This document shows, in pieces, positions 14,402-23,612 of a DNA stretch of 31,159 bases. A program made the position numbers and the translations under genes. Numbering within the stretch: position 1 is the first letter of the stretch; each line of letters opens with the position of its first letter. The notes under the pieces were generated by a model. That model was not told the origin of the DNA, did no database searches, and was given only the letters and a program-made list of their open reading frames with translations. The stretch comes from UBA9732 sp963621975 (GTDB taxonomy: Bacteria > Spirochaetota > Spirochaetia > Sphaerochaetales > Sphaerochaetaceae), in contig CAVFGI010000023.1 of the NCBI GenBank assembly GCA_963621975.1, positions 1 to 31,159 of the forward strand. Direction: 5' to 3'.

Positions 14402-17400
14402 ATGGTTGCCAAAGGCAAACCCATAAACAGAACCTATATCGGGGCAGATTACGATGAAGTATGTGAGCTTCCGGACTTAATTGCAATCCAGAAAGACTCA
14501 TATGAAAGCTTCCTCCAGAGCAAAAAGCTCAAGAATGGAGAGCCTGTTGATGAGAAGAGTGGCCTAGAAGAGGTCTTCAGATCAATTTTCCCTATTGATG
14601 GGCCTAATGGCGAAATGAGCCTCAGATATGAGTCCTATTCGCTGGATTTTGACGATATCAAATTCTCGGAAACTGAATGCAAGAAGAAGAGTCGCACTTA
14701 TAGCGTGCCACTTCGTGCTGTAATTAGTTTGTCTCTTGCCGCCAACGATGAGCTAAGGGAAAAGGAGATTTACCTTGGCGATATTCCTCTTATGACAGAT
14801 AGAGGAACCTTTATCATCAATGGAGCTGAGAGAGTTGTCGTCAGCCAGATTCATAGATCCCCAGGTGTTATTTTCACTAATGAGAAGGGTGTCTATTCTT
14901 CAAGAATTATCCCTTATCGTGGCTCTTGGCTTGAATTTGAGATTGATGAAAAGAAAAGAGTCATTGCTGCAAAGATAGATAGAAAGAAAAGAATACTTGG
15001 AACCCTGTTCCTCAGGGCTATTGGTTTCAATACTCGCGAGAAGATTATTGCTGCTTTCTACGCTTCAAAAACAATGGAGCTTAATGAGCAAACCAAGGAA
15101 GCTTTTGATGGACAGTATCCAGCAAAAGATATTTATGCTGTTGTTGATGGTGAAGAAGTTAAGGTCTTCCAGGCAGGAACAGCTCTTAACGCTAATGATA
15201 TAGATACTCTCATTGGCTTGGGTGTTCAGAGCATTGGTGTTGTGGACATGCAGGCTAAAGATTCTTTGCATAGCGATATGATCCTCAACTGTTTTGGTAT
15301 TGAGGAATCAAAATACACAAACAGCGGTGTAAGTGATGAACCAACAAAGGAAGAAGTTCTCAGTCACATCTACAGTGTTCTCATTCCAGGGGAAATGATT
15401 ACAACTGAAAGAGGCGAAAGAGAACTTCCTGAAATGTTCTTCTCTTCACGTCGTTATGACCTTGGAGCTGTTGGTCGTTACAAGCTTCACAAGAAATTCT
15501 ATGCTGGAGATGAAGACTCAGAGTTTGATGAGAATTTAACAGTTCTTACTCCTGATGATATTGTCAACACAATGAAGTTCTTGATTAAGGTCTTCATTCA
15601 TGAAGAAAGCCTAGACGATATTGACCACCTTGGAAATCGTCGTGTTAGAAGCGTTGGTGAACTTTTGCAACAACAGCTTAAGGCTGCTTTCTCCAGAATG
15701 GAAAGAATTGCTAAAGACCGTATGAATACTAATCCAGAAGCTGCAAAGCCTCAGGATTTGATTTCAAATAAACCAATTGTTGCTGCAATTAAGGAATTCT
15801 TTGGTTCTTCACAGTTCTCACAGTTTATGGACCAGATTAACCCTCTTGCTGAGCTTACTCATAAGAGAAGACTTACAGCTTTAGGTAGTGGTGGTCTTAA
15901 CCGTGATAGAGCTGGATTTGAAGTTAGAGACGTTCATTACACTCACTATGGTAGAATGTGTCCTATTGAGACTCCTGAAGGTTCCAACATTGGTCTTATT
16001 GTTTCTTTGGCAAACTATACTAGAATTAACAAATATGGTTTCCTTGAAACTCCATATAGAAAAGTTATTGATGGAAAGGCTACAAAGGAAGTTAGATACC
16101 TTGATGCTTACGACGAGGAAAGATACTTTATTGCAAATGCTAACGCAAAACTTAACAAAGATGGCTCATTTGCAGAAAAGATGGTTCCTGTCCGCAACAA
16201 GGGAGATTACTCAACACGCAGACCTGAAGAGATTAAGTACATGGACGTATCTCCAAAACAGGTTGTTTCTGTTGCAGCTTCTTTGATTCCATTCCTAGAA
16301 CATGACGATGCTAACAGAGCTTTGATGGGTTCTAACATGCAGCGTCAGGCAGTTCCTCTTTTGTTCCCAGAAGCTCCAAGAGTTGGTACTGGTATGGAAA
16401 CCAAGACAGCATACGATACTGGCGTTCTTATTAAGGCTAAGCGTGGTGGTAAGGTTACCTATGTATCTTCAACAAGAATTGAGATTCTGGTTGATCCAGC
16501 TGAGTGCGAGATTGAGGGCGAAGTTGATAAGTATGAGGTTCAAAAGTTCCAAAGAACTAACCAAGATACTTGTTTTACACAGACTCCAATTGTCTCTAAT
16601 GGACAGGTTGTTAAGGCTGGTGATGTAATTGCTGATGGTCCTGCAACAGATAGAGGAGATTTGGCTCTAGGTAGAAACATCCTTGTTGGCTTTGTTCCAT
16701 GGAATGGCTACAACTACGAGGACGCTGTTCTCATCTCAGAAAGAGTTGTCAAGGACGATATCTATACCTCCATTCATATTAAAGAGTTCTCAACCGATAT
16801 CAGAGAGACTAAGCTAGGTCCAGAGAAACTTACTCGTGATATTCCAAATACAAACGAGAAGATGCTTGAGATGCTTGATGAAGAAGGTATTGTAAAGATT
16901 GGTACTATGGTTCATCCTGGTCACATTCTTGTTGGAAAAGTTACTCCTAAGAGTGAAAGTGATACTACTCCTGAGTTTAAACTTCTAAACTCCATCTTTG
17001 GCGAAAAAGCCAAGGAAGTTCGGGATACTTCTCTTAAAGTTCCACACGGAACTGAAGGTATTGTTATAGATGTTCAGAGATTAAAGAAGGGTGAAGGTGG
17101 AGATGACCTTCCACCTGGAGTTGAAGAAACAATCAAGGTTCTTATTGCTACCAAGAGAAAGCTCCGTCAGGGCGATAAGATGGCTGGTAGACATGGAAAT
17201 AAGGGTGTTGTTTCAAGAATTCTTCCTGAAGAGGATATGCCATTCATGGAAGATGGAACTCCACTTGATGTTTGTCTCAACCCACTTGGTGTTCCTTCTC
17301 GAATGAACATTGGACAGCTTATGGAAACACAACTTGGTTGGGCTGCTGTTAAACTTGATCAGTGGTATTCAACTCCTGTTTTCCAGAGTGCTTCAATGGA

Positions 17401-17914
17401 GCAGATTGAAGAAAAGATGAAAGAAGCTGGTCTTCCAATTAATTCTAAGACCACTTTGTATGATGGAAGAACAGGTGTTCCATTTGTGAACCCAGTCTTC
17501 TGTGGCTATATCTACTACCTCAAGCTGCACCACCTTGTTGATGACAAGATGCATGCTAGAAGTACTGGTCCTTATTCTCTTGTTACCCAGCAACCATTGG
17601 GTGGTAAGGCACAGTTTGGTGGTCAGAGACTTGGAGAAATGGAAGTTTGGGCACTTGAAGCTTATGGTGCCGCAAATACTCTTCAAGAACTTCTTACTAT
17701 TAAGAGTGATGATATGAACGGACGTGTAAAGATTTATGAGAGCATTGTTAAGGGTGAACCTGCTTCTAATGCCGGTATGCCAGAAGCTTTCAACGTTCTT
17801 GTTCAGGAAATCCGTGGTTTGGCTTTGGATATGAGTGTTTACGATTCCAAGGGCAAGCAAGTTGCTTTAACAGAAAGAGATGAAGAGATTATCGCCAAGA
17901 AGAAGGGTCTTTGA
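14402..17914 (+). CDS. rpoB: DNA-directed RNA polymerase beta subunit
   Basis: The 1170-residue beta subunit has the family blocks FFGSSQFSQFMDQINPLAEL, THYGRMCPIETPEGSNIGLI and GRHGNKGVVSRILPEEDMPF. It lacks the large lineage inserts of enterobacteria. The rifamycin pocket (residues 472-496) differs from E. coli at several places: Phe472 (E. coli 511), Ile479 (518), Ala483 (522), Leu485 (524), Leu491 (530) and Thr492 (531, serine in E. coli). Asp477 and His487, equivalent to 516 and 526, are kept. The start follows GGGGG. rpoC follows after 17 bp. Confidence 0.98.
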   Translation: MVAKGKPINRTYIGADYDEVCELPDLIAIQKDSYESFLQSKKLKNGEPVDEKSGLEEVFRSIFPIDGPNGEMSLRYESYSLDFDDIKFSETECKKKSRTYSVPLRAVISLSLAANDELREKEIYLGDIPLMTDRGTFIINGAERVVVSQIHRSPGVIFTNEKGVYSSRIIPYRGSWLEFEIDEKKRVIAAKIDRKKRILGTLFLRAIGFNTREKIIAAFYASKTMELNEQTKEAFDGQYPAKDIYAVVDGEEVKVFQAGTALNANDIDTLIGLGVQSIGVVDMQAKDSLHSDMILNCFGIEESKYTNSGVSDEPTKEEVLSHIYSVLIPGEMITTERGERELPEMFFSSRRYDLGAVGRYKLHKKFYAGDEDSEFDENLTVLTPDDIVNTMKFLIKVFIHEESLDDIDHLGNRRVRSVGELLQQQLKAAFSRMERIAKDRMNTNPEAAKPQDLISNKPIVAAIKEFFGSSQFSQFMDQINPLAELTHKRRLTALGSGGLNRDRAGFEVRDVHYTHYGRMCPIETPEGSNIGLIVSLANYTRINKYGFLETPYRKVIDGKATKEVRYLDAYDEERYFIANANAKLNKDGSFAEKMVPVRNKGDYSTRRPEEIKYMDVSPKQVVSVAASLIPFLEHDDANRALMGSNMQRQAVPLLFPEAPRVGTGMETKTAYDTGVLIKAKRGGKVTYVSSTRIEILVDPAECEIEGEVDKYEVQKFQRTNQDTCFTQTPIVSNGQVVKAGDVIADGPATDRGDLALGRNILVGFVPWNGYNYEDAVLISERVVKDDIYTSIHIKEFSTDIRETKLGPEKLTRDIPNTNEKMLEMLDEEGIVKIGTMVHPGHILVGKVTPKSESDTTPEFKLLNSIFGEKAKEVRDTSLKVPHGTEGIVIDVQRLKKGEGGDDLPPGVEETIKVLIATKRKLRQGDKMAGRHGNKGVVSRILPEEDMPFMEDGTPLDVCLNPLGVPSRMNIGQLMETQLGWAAVKLDQWYSTPVFQSASMEQIEEKMKEAGLPINSKTTLYDGRTGVPFVNPVFCGYIYYLKLHHLVDDKMHARSTGPYSLVTQQPLGGKAQFGGQRLGEMEVWALEAYGAANTLQELLTIKSDDMNGRVKIYESIVKGEPASNAGMPEAFNVLVQEIRGLALDMSVYDSKGKQVALTERDEEIIAKKKGL

Positions 17915-17931
17915 TTTAGGGAGCTGGACAG

Positions 17932-20900
17932 ATGAAAGATATTCAAGATTTTAATAATGTAATGATTAAGCTTGCTTCTCCAGAGCAGATCAAAGATTGG
18001 TCATATGGAGAGGTTAAGAAGCCAGAAACCATTAACTACAGAACTCTTAGACCAGAGAGAGAAGGACTTTTCTGTGAAAAGATCTTTGGAACCACTAAAG
18101 AGTGGGAATGTTATTGCGGAAAGTTCAAATCTATTCGTTATAAGGGTGTTGTTTGCGACAGATGTGGTGTTGAAGTTACCAACGTTAAAGTCCGTCGTGA
18201 GAGAATGGGGCACATAACTCTTGCTTCCCCTGTATCTCATATCTGGTATTACAGAAGCGTTCCTTCAAGAATGAGCTTGCTTTTGGATATTTCCAAGACA
18301 GCTCTTCAGAGTGTTTTGTATTACGAGAAATATATTGTTCTCAATCCTGGTGATACAGACTTAAAGTATAAACAGCTTCTCTCTGAAGAAGAGTATATCA
18401 ATGCTCGTGAACAGTTTGGTGATTCTTTCACAGCAAGCATGGGTGCTGAGGCTATTAGAATTCTTTTGTCAGAATTGGATCTTAAGAAGCTCAGCGACGA
18501 GCTCAGGGATCAGATGAAAAGCAGCACTAAGGCTGTTGACAAGAGACTTCTCAAGAGAATTGAAGTTGTAGAGAACTTCCGTGATAGTGATAACAAGCCA
18601 GAATGGATGATTCTCACTGTTATCCCAGTTATTCCACCAGATCTCAGACCTATGGTTCAACTTGATGGTGGAAGATTTGCTACAAGTGACCTCAATGATC
18701 TTTATAGAAGAGTTATTAACAGAAATAACAGACTTCAAAGACTCATTAGTCTTCATGCTCCTGATATTATTGTCAGAAATGAAAAGAGAATGCTTCAAGA
18801 AGCTGTGGATGCTTTGTTTGATAACTCCAAGAGAAAGCGTGGAGCAGTTAAGGGGGCCAATAGCAGACCTCTCAAGTCTCTTTCAGATATGCTCAAAGGT
18901 AAGCAGGGTCGTTTTAGACAGAACCTTCTTGGTAAGCGTGTAGACTACAGTGGACGTTCTGTTATTGTTGTTGGTCCTGAACTTAGACTTCATCAGTGCG
19001 GTCTTCCTTCAAAAATGGCTCTTGAGCTTTACAAACCTTTCCTTATGAGAAAACTTGTCCAAAGTGGACTTGCTTCAAACGTAAAGAAGGCAAAGACTTT
19101 AGTAGAGCAGGAAACTTCAGATGTTTGGGCAGTTCTTGATGATGTTGTAAAAGAGCACCCTGTTATGCTTAACAGAGCTCCTACACTCCATAGACTTGGT
19201 ATTCAGGCTTTTGAACCTGTATTGGTAGACGGAAAGGCAATTAAGCTCCATCCTCTTGTTTGCCACGCATTCAATGCTGACTTTGATGGAGACCAAATGG
19301 CAGTTCACGTTCCTCTTACACAGGCGGCACAGCTTGAGTGTTGGACGTTGATGCTTAGTGCAACAAACCTCTTGGACCCAGCAAACGGTAAACCTATTGT
19401 TTATCCTTCTCAAGACATGGTTCTTGGTATTAACTATCTTACAAGAGCTAAGAACAATGATAAGGGACAGGGACGCTATTACGATAACCTTGATGAAATC
19501 CAGATGGCCATTGAAGCTGGAAGCCTTTCTTATAACGCAAAGATTGGTTACAGACTTTCAGATGGTTATAGATTTACATATCCAAAGGATGAAGAAGATT
19601 ACACAACAGCTGGAAGACTTTTGTTCTACGATTCACTTCCAAAGGTAAGCGGATTGGATTTCAAAACCTATTTCAACAAGTGCTTTGGAGACAAGGAACT
19701 TAAGAAATTGATAGCCTTAGCATTGAAGAACAGTGCAAATTCTGTTGTAGTTAAGCTTGTAGACGCCATCAAAGACGTTGGTTTTAAGTATGCAACAGTC
19801 TTTGGTGCAACAATTGGTCTTTCTGATATGATTATTCCAGAATCCAAGAAGACTCTTGTTGATGAGGCTAACGAAAAACAGGCTGAAGTTCTTGAGCAGT
19901 ACCACCATGGACAAATCACCCAAGAAGAGCGTTATAACAGATTGATTGACATTTGGTCCCAGACAAATGAAGAACTCGCCGATGAGCTTATGGCAAAACT
20001 TAGAGAAAGCCAGAATGGATTCAACCCATTGTTCCTTATGGCAGATTCAGGTGCTAGAGGTTCTAAGACCCAGATCCGTCAGTTGGGTGGTATGCGTGGT
20101 CTTATGTCTAAACCTAATGGCGATATTATTGAGTTCCCAATTAAGTCAAACTTCAAAGAAGGTCTTTCAATTATTGAGTTCTTCATCTCAACAAACGGTG
20201 CTAGAAAAGGTTTGTCAGACACTGCTTTGAAGACAGCTGAAGCCGGTTATCTTACAAGAAGACTTATTGATATTTCTCAAGATGTTGTTGTTACAGAAGA
20301 TGACTGTGGAACAATCAATGGTATTTCTAGATCCGCAATTAAAGATGGTGATGAAATTATTTCTTCCCTCGCAGACAGAATTACAGGACATTACACTCTT
20401 GAAAATGTTGTCAATCCAAACACTGGTGAGATAATTGTTCCTCTTGATCATGAAATTACAGATGAAGAGGCAAAGCAGATTGAAGATGCTGGAGTAGAAA
20501 GTGTTTTTGTTAGAACAGTTCTTACTTGTGAAGCAGAACATGGTGTTTGTCGTAAGTGCTATGGTAGAAACCTTGCAACAAATAAACCAGTTGATGTTGG
20601 TGAGGCAGTTGGTATCATTGCAGCTCAGTCAATTGGACAACCTGGTACTCAGCTTACAATGAGAACCTTCCACGTTGGTGGTACAGCTTCCACAAGTGCT
20701 GAGGAAAACAGCATTTCCTTCAAACATCCTGTATTTGTAACAAAACTTACTGGTAATACCGTTGTACGAGAAGAAGACAATGTAAAACTTCTCACAAGAA
20801 AGGGTCATATCTTCTACAGAAATGTTTTGGATGAGTTTGCTTTCTCAAAGAAAACAAAACTTGCCAACGGCATTGAAGATGGTTCAAAGGTAGCAGGAAA

Positions 20901-22260
20901 CTCATTTATCTGCACAAACGGAAAAGAAGAGTGCTTCTGTGGTAACAAGGGCGGATTGGTTAAGATTACTGGAGATAAGCTTTTAATTCTCGCTTCTGAG
21001 GATAAGATTGATGCAAGAGCTGGTTCAGAAGTTAAGGTAGAAGAGAACACCTATGTTAAGGCCGGTGATGCTCTTATGACATTTGACCCATTTGCAGAGC
21101 CAATTATTTCTGAATATGACGGTATGGTTAAGTTTGTTGATCTTACTTTGGGAACAACTCTTCTCAAAGAGGTTAATGAAGAAACCGGTATTATTGGATA
21201 CAGAGTCACAGACCACTCTCTTGAGAATGTTGAGCCTAGACTTGAAATTGTTGATGCAGATGGAAAGACAATTGCTTCTTACTTGCTCCCAGGCTCTTCC
21301 TACATTCAAGTTGCTGATGGTGAAATGGTAGCCAAAGGACACGTTATTGCAAGACTTTTGATGGCTAGCGTTAAGACTAAGGACATCACTGGTGGTCTTC
21401 CAAGAGTTGGAGAACTCTTTGAGGCTAGAAAACCAAGAAACGTTGCAGTCCTTGCACAAGCAAGTGGTGTTGTTTCCTTTGGTCCTGTTTCAAAGGGCAA
21501 GAGAATTGTCATAGTCACAGACGATTTTGGTGAAGAACATTCACATGCAATTCTTCTAGGAAAGCATATTCTCGTAAGAGAAGGAGACCATGTTGAGGCT
21601 GCAGAGCGTCTTTGTGATGGAAACATTGATCCACATGATATTTTGGCTATTTCTGGTGAAAATGCACTTCAGCAATTCTTGCTTAATGAAGTTCAGGAAG
21701 TTTACAGACTTCAGGGCGTAGATATTAATGATAAACACCTTGGTATCATTGTTCGTCAAATGCTTAAAAAGGTTGAGATTATTAATGTTGGTAATACTAA
21801 GTTCATCCTTGGACAGAAAGTTGATAAGTTCAAGTTCCACAAGGAGAACGAAGAAGTTTTGGCTAGTGGAGGTGAACCTGCTACAGCTAGACCTTGTTTG
21901 CTTGGTATTACAAACGCTTCTCTGTCAATTGACTCATTTGTCAGTGCTGCTTCATTCCAAGAGACCACTAAGGTCTTGACAAATGCTGCAATTGCTGGTA
22001 GTAGAGATGAGTTGCGCGGTCTTAAGGAAAACGTAATCATTGGACACCTTATTCCTGCTGGTACAGGTATGGAGTGCTACAGAAACGTTAAACTTAAGGA
22101 TGAAGATGCAATTGATGTAGTTAACGATAAAGTTGAATCTGCAATGAGCTCAAGAGCTCAAGAAGAGGAAAACTACGAAGATTTGGCTGATATGTCAACA
22201 ATTGAGGGCGATGAAGACGAGTTTTCAGGGAACGATAGTTTCTCTGATGACGAAGACTGA
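17932..22260 (+). CDS. rpoC: DNA-directed RNA polymerase beta' subunit
   Basis: The 1442-residue beta' subunit contains the catalytic motif NADFDGDQM with the magnesium-binding Asp450, Asp452 and Asp454. The N-terminal zinc site uses Cys60, Cys62, Cys75 and Cys78, and the second zinc site Cys792, Cys866, Cys873 and Cys876. The active-site bridge region with QPGTQLTMRTFHVGGTA is intact. The C-terminus has an acidic tail (EGDEDEFSGNDSFSDDED). The length is near that of the E. coli protein. GGAG lies about 9 bases before the start. The gene is fused operonically to rpoB and is followed by the folded leader of rpsL. Confidence 0.98.
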   Translation: MKDIQDFNNVMIKLASPEQIKDWSYGEVKKPETINYRTLRPEREGLFCEKIFGTTKEWECYCGKFKSIRYKGVVCDRCGVEVTNVKVRRERMGHITLASPVSHIWYYRSVPSRMSLLLDISKTALQSVLYYEKYIVLNPGDTDLKYKQLLSEEEYINAREQFGDSFTASMGAEAIRILLSELDLKKLSDELRDQMKSSTKAVDKRLLKRIEVVENFRDSDNKPEWMILTVIPVIPPDLRPMVQLDGGRFATSDLNDLYRRVINRNNRLQRLISLHAPDIIVRNEKRMLQEAVDALFDNSKRKRGAVKGANSRPLKSLSDMLKGKQGRFRQNLLGKRVDYSGRSVIVVGPELRLHQCGLPSKMALELYKPFLMRKLVQSGLASNVKKAKTLVEQETSDVWAVLDDVVKEHPVMLNRAPTLHRLGIQAFEPVLVDGKAIKLHPLVCHAFNADFDGDQMAVHVPLTQAAQLECWTLMLSATNLLDPANGKPIVYPSQDMVLGINYLTRAKNNDKGQGRYYDNLDEIQMAIEAGSLSYNAKIGYRLSDGYRFTYPKDEEDYTTAGRLLFYDSLPKVSGLDFKTYFNKCFGDKELKKLIALALKNSANSVVVKLVDAIKDVGFKYATVFGATIGLSDMIIPESKKTLVDEANEKQAEVLEQYHHGQITQEERYNRLIDIWSQTNEELADELMAKLRESQNGFNPLFLMADSGARGSKTQIRQLGGMRGLMSKPNGDIIEFPIKSNFKEGLSIIEFFISTNGARKGLSDTALKTAEAGYLTRRLIDISQDVVVTEDDCGTINGISRSAIKDGDEIISSLADRITGHYTLENVVNPNTGEIIVPLDHEITDEEAKQIEDAGVESVFVRTVLTCEAEHGVCRKCYGRNLATNKPVDVGEAVGIIAAQSIGQPGTQLTMRTFHVGGTASTSAEENSISFKHPVFVTKLTGNTVVREEDNVKLLTRKGHIFYRNVLDEFAFSKKTKLANGIEDGSKVAGNSFICTNGKEECFCGNKGGLVKITGDKLLILASEDKIDARAGSEVKVEENTYVKAGDALMTFDPFAEPIISEYDGMVKFVDLTLGTTLLKEVNEETGIIGYRVTDHSLENVEPRLEIVDADGKTIASYLLPGSSYIQVADGEMVAKGHVIARLLMASVKTKDITGGLPRVGELFEARKPRNVAVLAQASGVVSFGPVSKGKRIVIVTDDFGEEHSHAILLGKHILVREGDHVEAAERLCDGNIDPHDILAISGENALQQFLLNEVQEVYRLQGVDINDKHLGIIVRQMLKKVEIINVGNTKFILGQKVDKFKFHKENEEVLASGGEPATARPCLLGITNASLSIDSFVSAASFQETTKVLTNAAIAGSRDELRGLKENVIIGHLIPAGTGMECYRNVKLKDEDAIDVVNDKVESAMSSRAQEEENYEDLADMSTIEGDEDEFSGNDSFSDDED

Positions 22261-22291
22261 GTTGCACGCTGACCTTGATTTTTGAGATAAA

Positions 22292-22392
22292 GGGCTGTGC
22301 TTTGGTGCAGCCCACAATCATCCGTATGGATGGTTTATTTGCGTACATGGCAGTTGTTCCGGCGCATTTGCGTTCCGGGAGCGTCGTGTACG
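22292..22392 (+). promoter_or_regulatory. Folded leader between rpoC and rpsL
   Basis: Three stems can be drawn. GGGCTG (22292-22297) pairs with CAGCCC (22308-22313). CGTACA (22342-22347) pairs with TGTACG (22387-22392). Inside the latter, CCGG (22359-22362) pairs with CCGG (22375-22378) and CGCA (22363-22366) with TGCG (22369-22372). The outer stem ends two bases before the ribosome-binding site GAGGAG. In E. coli S7 represses this operon from the rpsL-rpsG gap, which here is only 15 bp. Control could therefore act at this leader, but the ligand is unknown. Confidence 0.5.
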
Positions 22393-22407
22393 GTGAGGAG
22401 TAGCACA

Positions 22408-22782
22408 ATGCCTACAATTAACCAACTGATCAGAAAGGGTCGTTCAAAGGTTACACACAAGACCAAGTCCCCTGCTTTGGAAGGCTGCCCACAGAAACGT
22501 GGTGTTTGCACAAAGGTCATGACTGTAACACCTAAGAAACCTAACTCAGCTTTGAGAAAGGTTGCTCGTGTCCGTCTCTCAAACGGAATTGAAGTCACAG
22601 CCTATATTCCAGGTATTGGACATAACCTCCAGGAGCACTCAGTTGTATTGCTTCGTGGTGGAAGAGTTAAGGACCTTCCTGGTGTTCGTTATCACATTAT
22701 TCGTGGTACAAAGGATACTCAGGGTGTCACAGACAGAAAGAGAAGCCGCTCCAAGTACGGTACAAAGAAGCCAAAGGCTTGA
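22408..22782 (+). CDS. rpsL: 30S ribosomal protein S12
   Basis: The 124-residue protein lines the decoding centre. Its hallmark sequences TPKKPNSALRKVARVRLSNG and LLRGGRVKDLPGVRYHIIRG carry the lysines usually associated with streptomycin sensitivity. The open frame extends upstream to 22297, but that part overlaps the hairpin leader and matches no S12. The ATG at 22408 gives the family start MPTINQLIRKGR and follows GAGGAG at 22395-22400. rpsG follows after 15 bp. Confidence 0.98.
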   Translation: MPTINQLIRKGRSKVTHKTKSPALEGCPQKRGVCTKVMTVTPKKPNSALRKVARVRLSNGIEVTAYIPGIGHNLQEHSVVLLRGGRVKDLPGVRYHIIRGTKDTQGVTDRKRSRSKYGTKKPKA

Positions 22783-22797
22783 TGAGGAGGTATCTGT

Positions 22798-23268
22798 ATG
22801 TCAAGAAGAACAAACGCACCTGTTAGAGAAGTCCTTCCAGATTCCGTATACAACAGCATTGTTGTTGAAAAATTTATCAATCGCATGATGCTTGACGGAA
22901 AGAAGTCAGTTAGCACCCGTATTCTTTATGATGCCATGAAAATCATGGGAGCGAAGACGGGAGATGCACCTCTTGATGTTTTCAACAAGGCTCTTGATAA
23001 TGTCAAACCAGCAGTTGAAGTAAAGTCAAAGAGAGTTGGTGGAGCTACATATCAGGTTCCTACTGAAATTAGAGAACCAAGACGTGAAGCTCTTGCAATG
23101 CGCTGGATTATCGCTGCTGCACGTGGTCGCTCAGGAAAGTCCATGAGTGAGAAGCTTGCTGCTGAGATGCTTGATGCATATGCAAATACCGGTTCAGCAT
23201 TCAAGAAGAAGGAAGATATGCACAGAATGGCAGAAGCCAACAAGGCTTTCAGCCATATCAGATTCTAA
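22798..23268 (+). CDS. rpsG: 30S ribosomal protein S7
   Basis: The 156-residue protein starts 3'-domain assembly of the small subunit. It matches the family in length and in the blocks KFINRMMLDGKKSVSTRILYD, shared across bacteria, and RGRSGKSMSEKLAAEMLDA. The ribosome-binding site GAGGAGG begins at the rpsL stop. It is the last gene of this transcription unit, because a strong terminator follows and fusA, often next in other bacteria, is absent. Confidence 0.98.
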   Translation: MSRRTNAPVREVLPDSVYNSIVVEKFINRMMLDGKKSVSTRILYDAMKIMGAKTGDAPLDVFNKALDNVKPAVEVKSKRVGGATYQVPTEIREPRREALAMRWIIAAARGRSGKSMSEKLAAEMLDAYANTGSAFKKKEDMHRMAEANKAFSHIRF

Positions 23269-23302
23269 TTTCTTTAAGAACTGGAAAAAAGATAAAAATA
23301 GA

Positions 23303-23336
23303 AGATCCCGACTTCAGCATCGGGGTCTTTTTTTTT
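23303..23336 (+). terminator. Strong intrinsic terminator after rpsG
   Basis: AGATCCCGA (23303-23311) pairs with TCGGGGTCT (23320-23328), with one T-G wobble and an eight-base loop, and runs into nine T (23328-23336). It ends the long ribosomal/RNA polymerase unit. Confidence 0.92.
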
Positions 23337-23355
23337 ACTGGAATACTTAAATTCC

Positions 23356-23522
23356 TAACTACCTCTCCTAGTAAAAATGGCCCGTTTTTGCTGAATAGGA
23401 CATTCTATTCACTTATAGTTAACAGTTTTGGTATCTCATTATTTGAGAACAAAATGAAACTAGATAGTTAGCATTAACTACCTCTGATGAAAATGTACTT
23501 TTGAATCCAAATTGTATAGTTA
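23356..23522. repeat. Cluster of TAGTTA/TAACTA motifs in a non-coding region
   Basis: The region 23269-23612 has no gene. Besides the terminator it holds five TAGTTA hexamers or reverse complements: 23356-23361 (reverse), 23416-23421, 23465-23470, 23475-23480 (reverse) and 23517-23522. The third and fourth form a hairpin with a GCAT loop. The two reverse copies share the longer TAACTACCTCT (23356-23366 and 23475-23485). Two more hairpins lie between: TGAATAG/CTATTCA (23392-23398 and 23405-23411) and TCTCA/TGAGA (23434-23438 and 23444-23448) flanked by TTTTG/CAAAA. They may be binding sites controlling the next gene. Confidence 0.55.
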
Positions 23523-23612
23523 GTCTTCTCCAAAAAAATAAAATGAATAAAAATGGCTATTTTCATGTGTTCAATTTGATGTTATCCGTTAGATGTGATT
23601 CGGAGGCAGTAT

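Noticed and set aside
22222..22232. A copy of TTTTCAGGGAA, the 11-mer repeated at 244-322, near the end of rpoC
   Set aside because: It lies in coding sequence for the acidic tail of beta' and stands alone, so a chance match is the simpler reading.
22297..22407. Upstream extension of the rpsL frame
   Set aside because: It covers the hairpin leader and the ribosome-binding site, and S12 proteins start at the ATG chosen at 22408.
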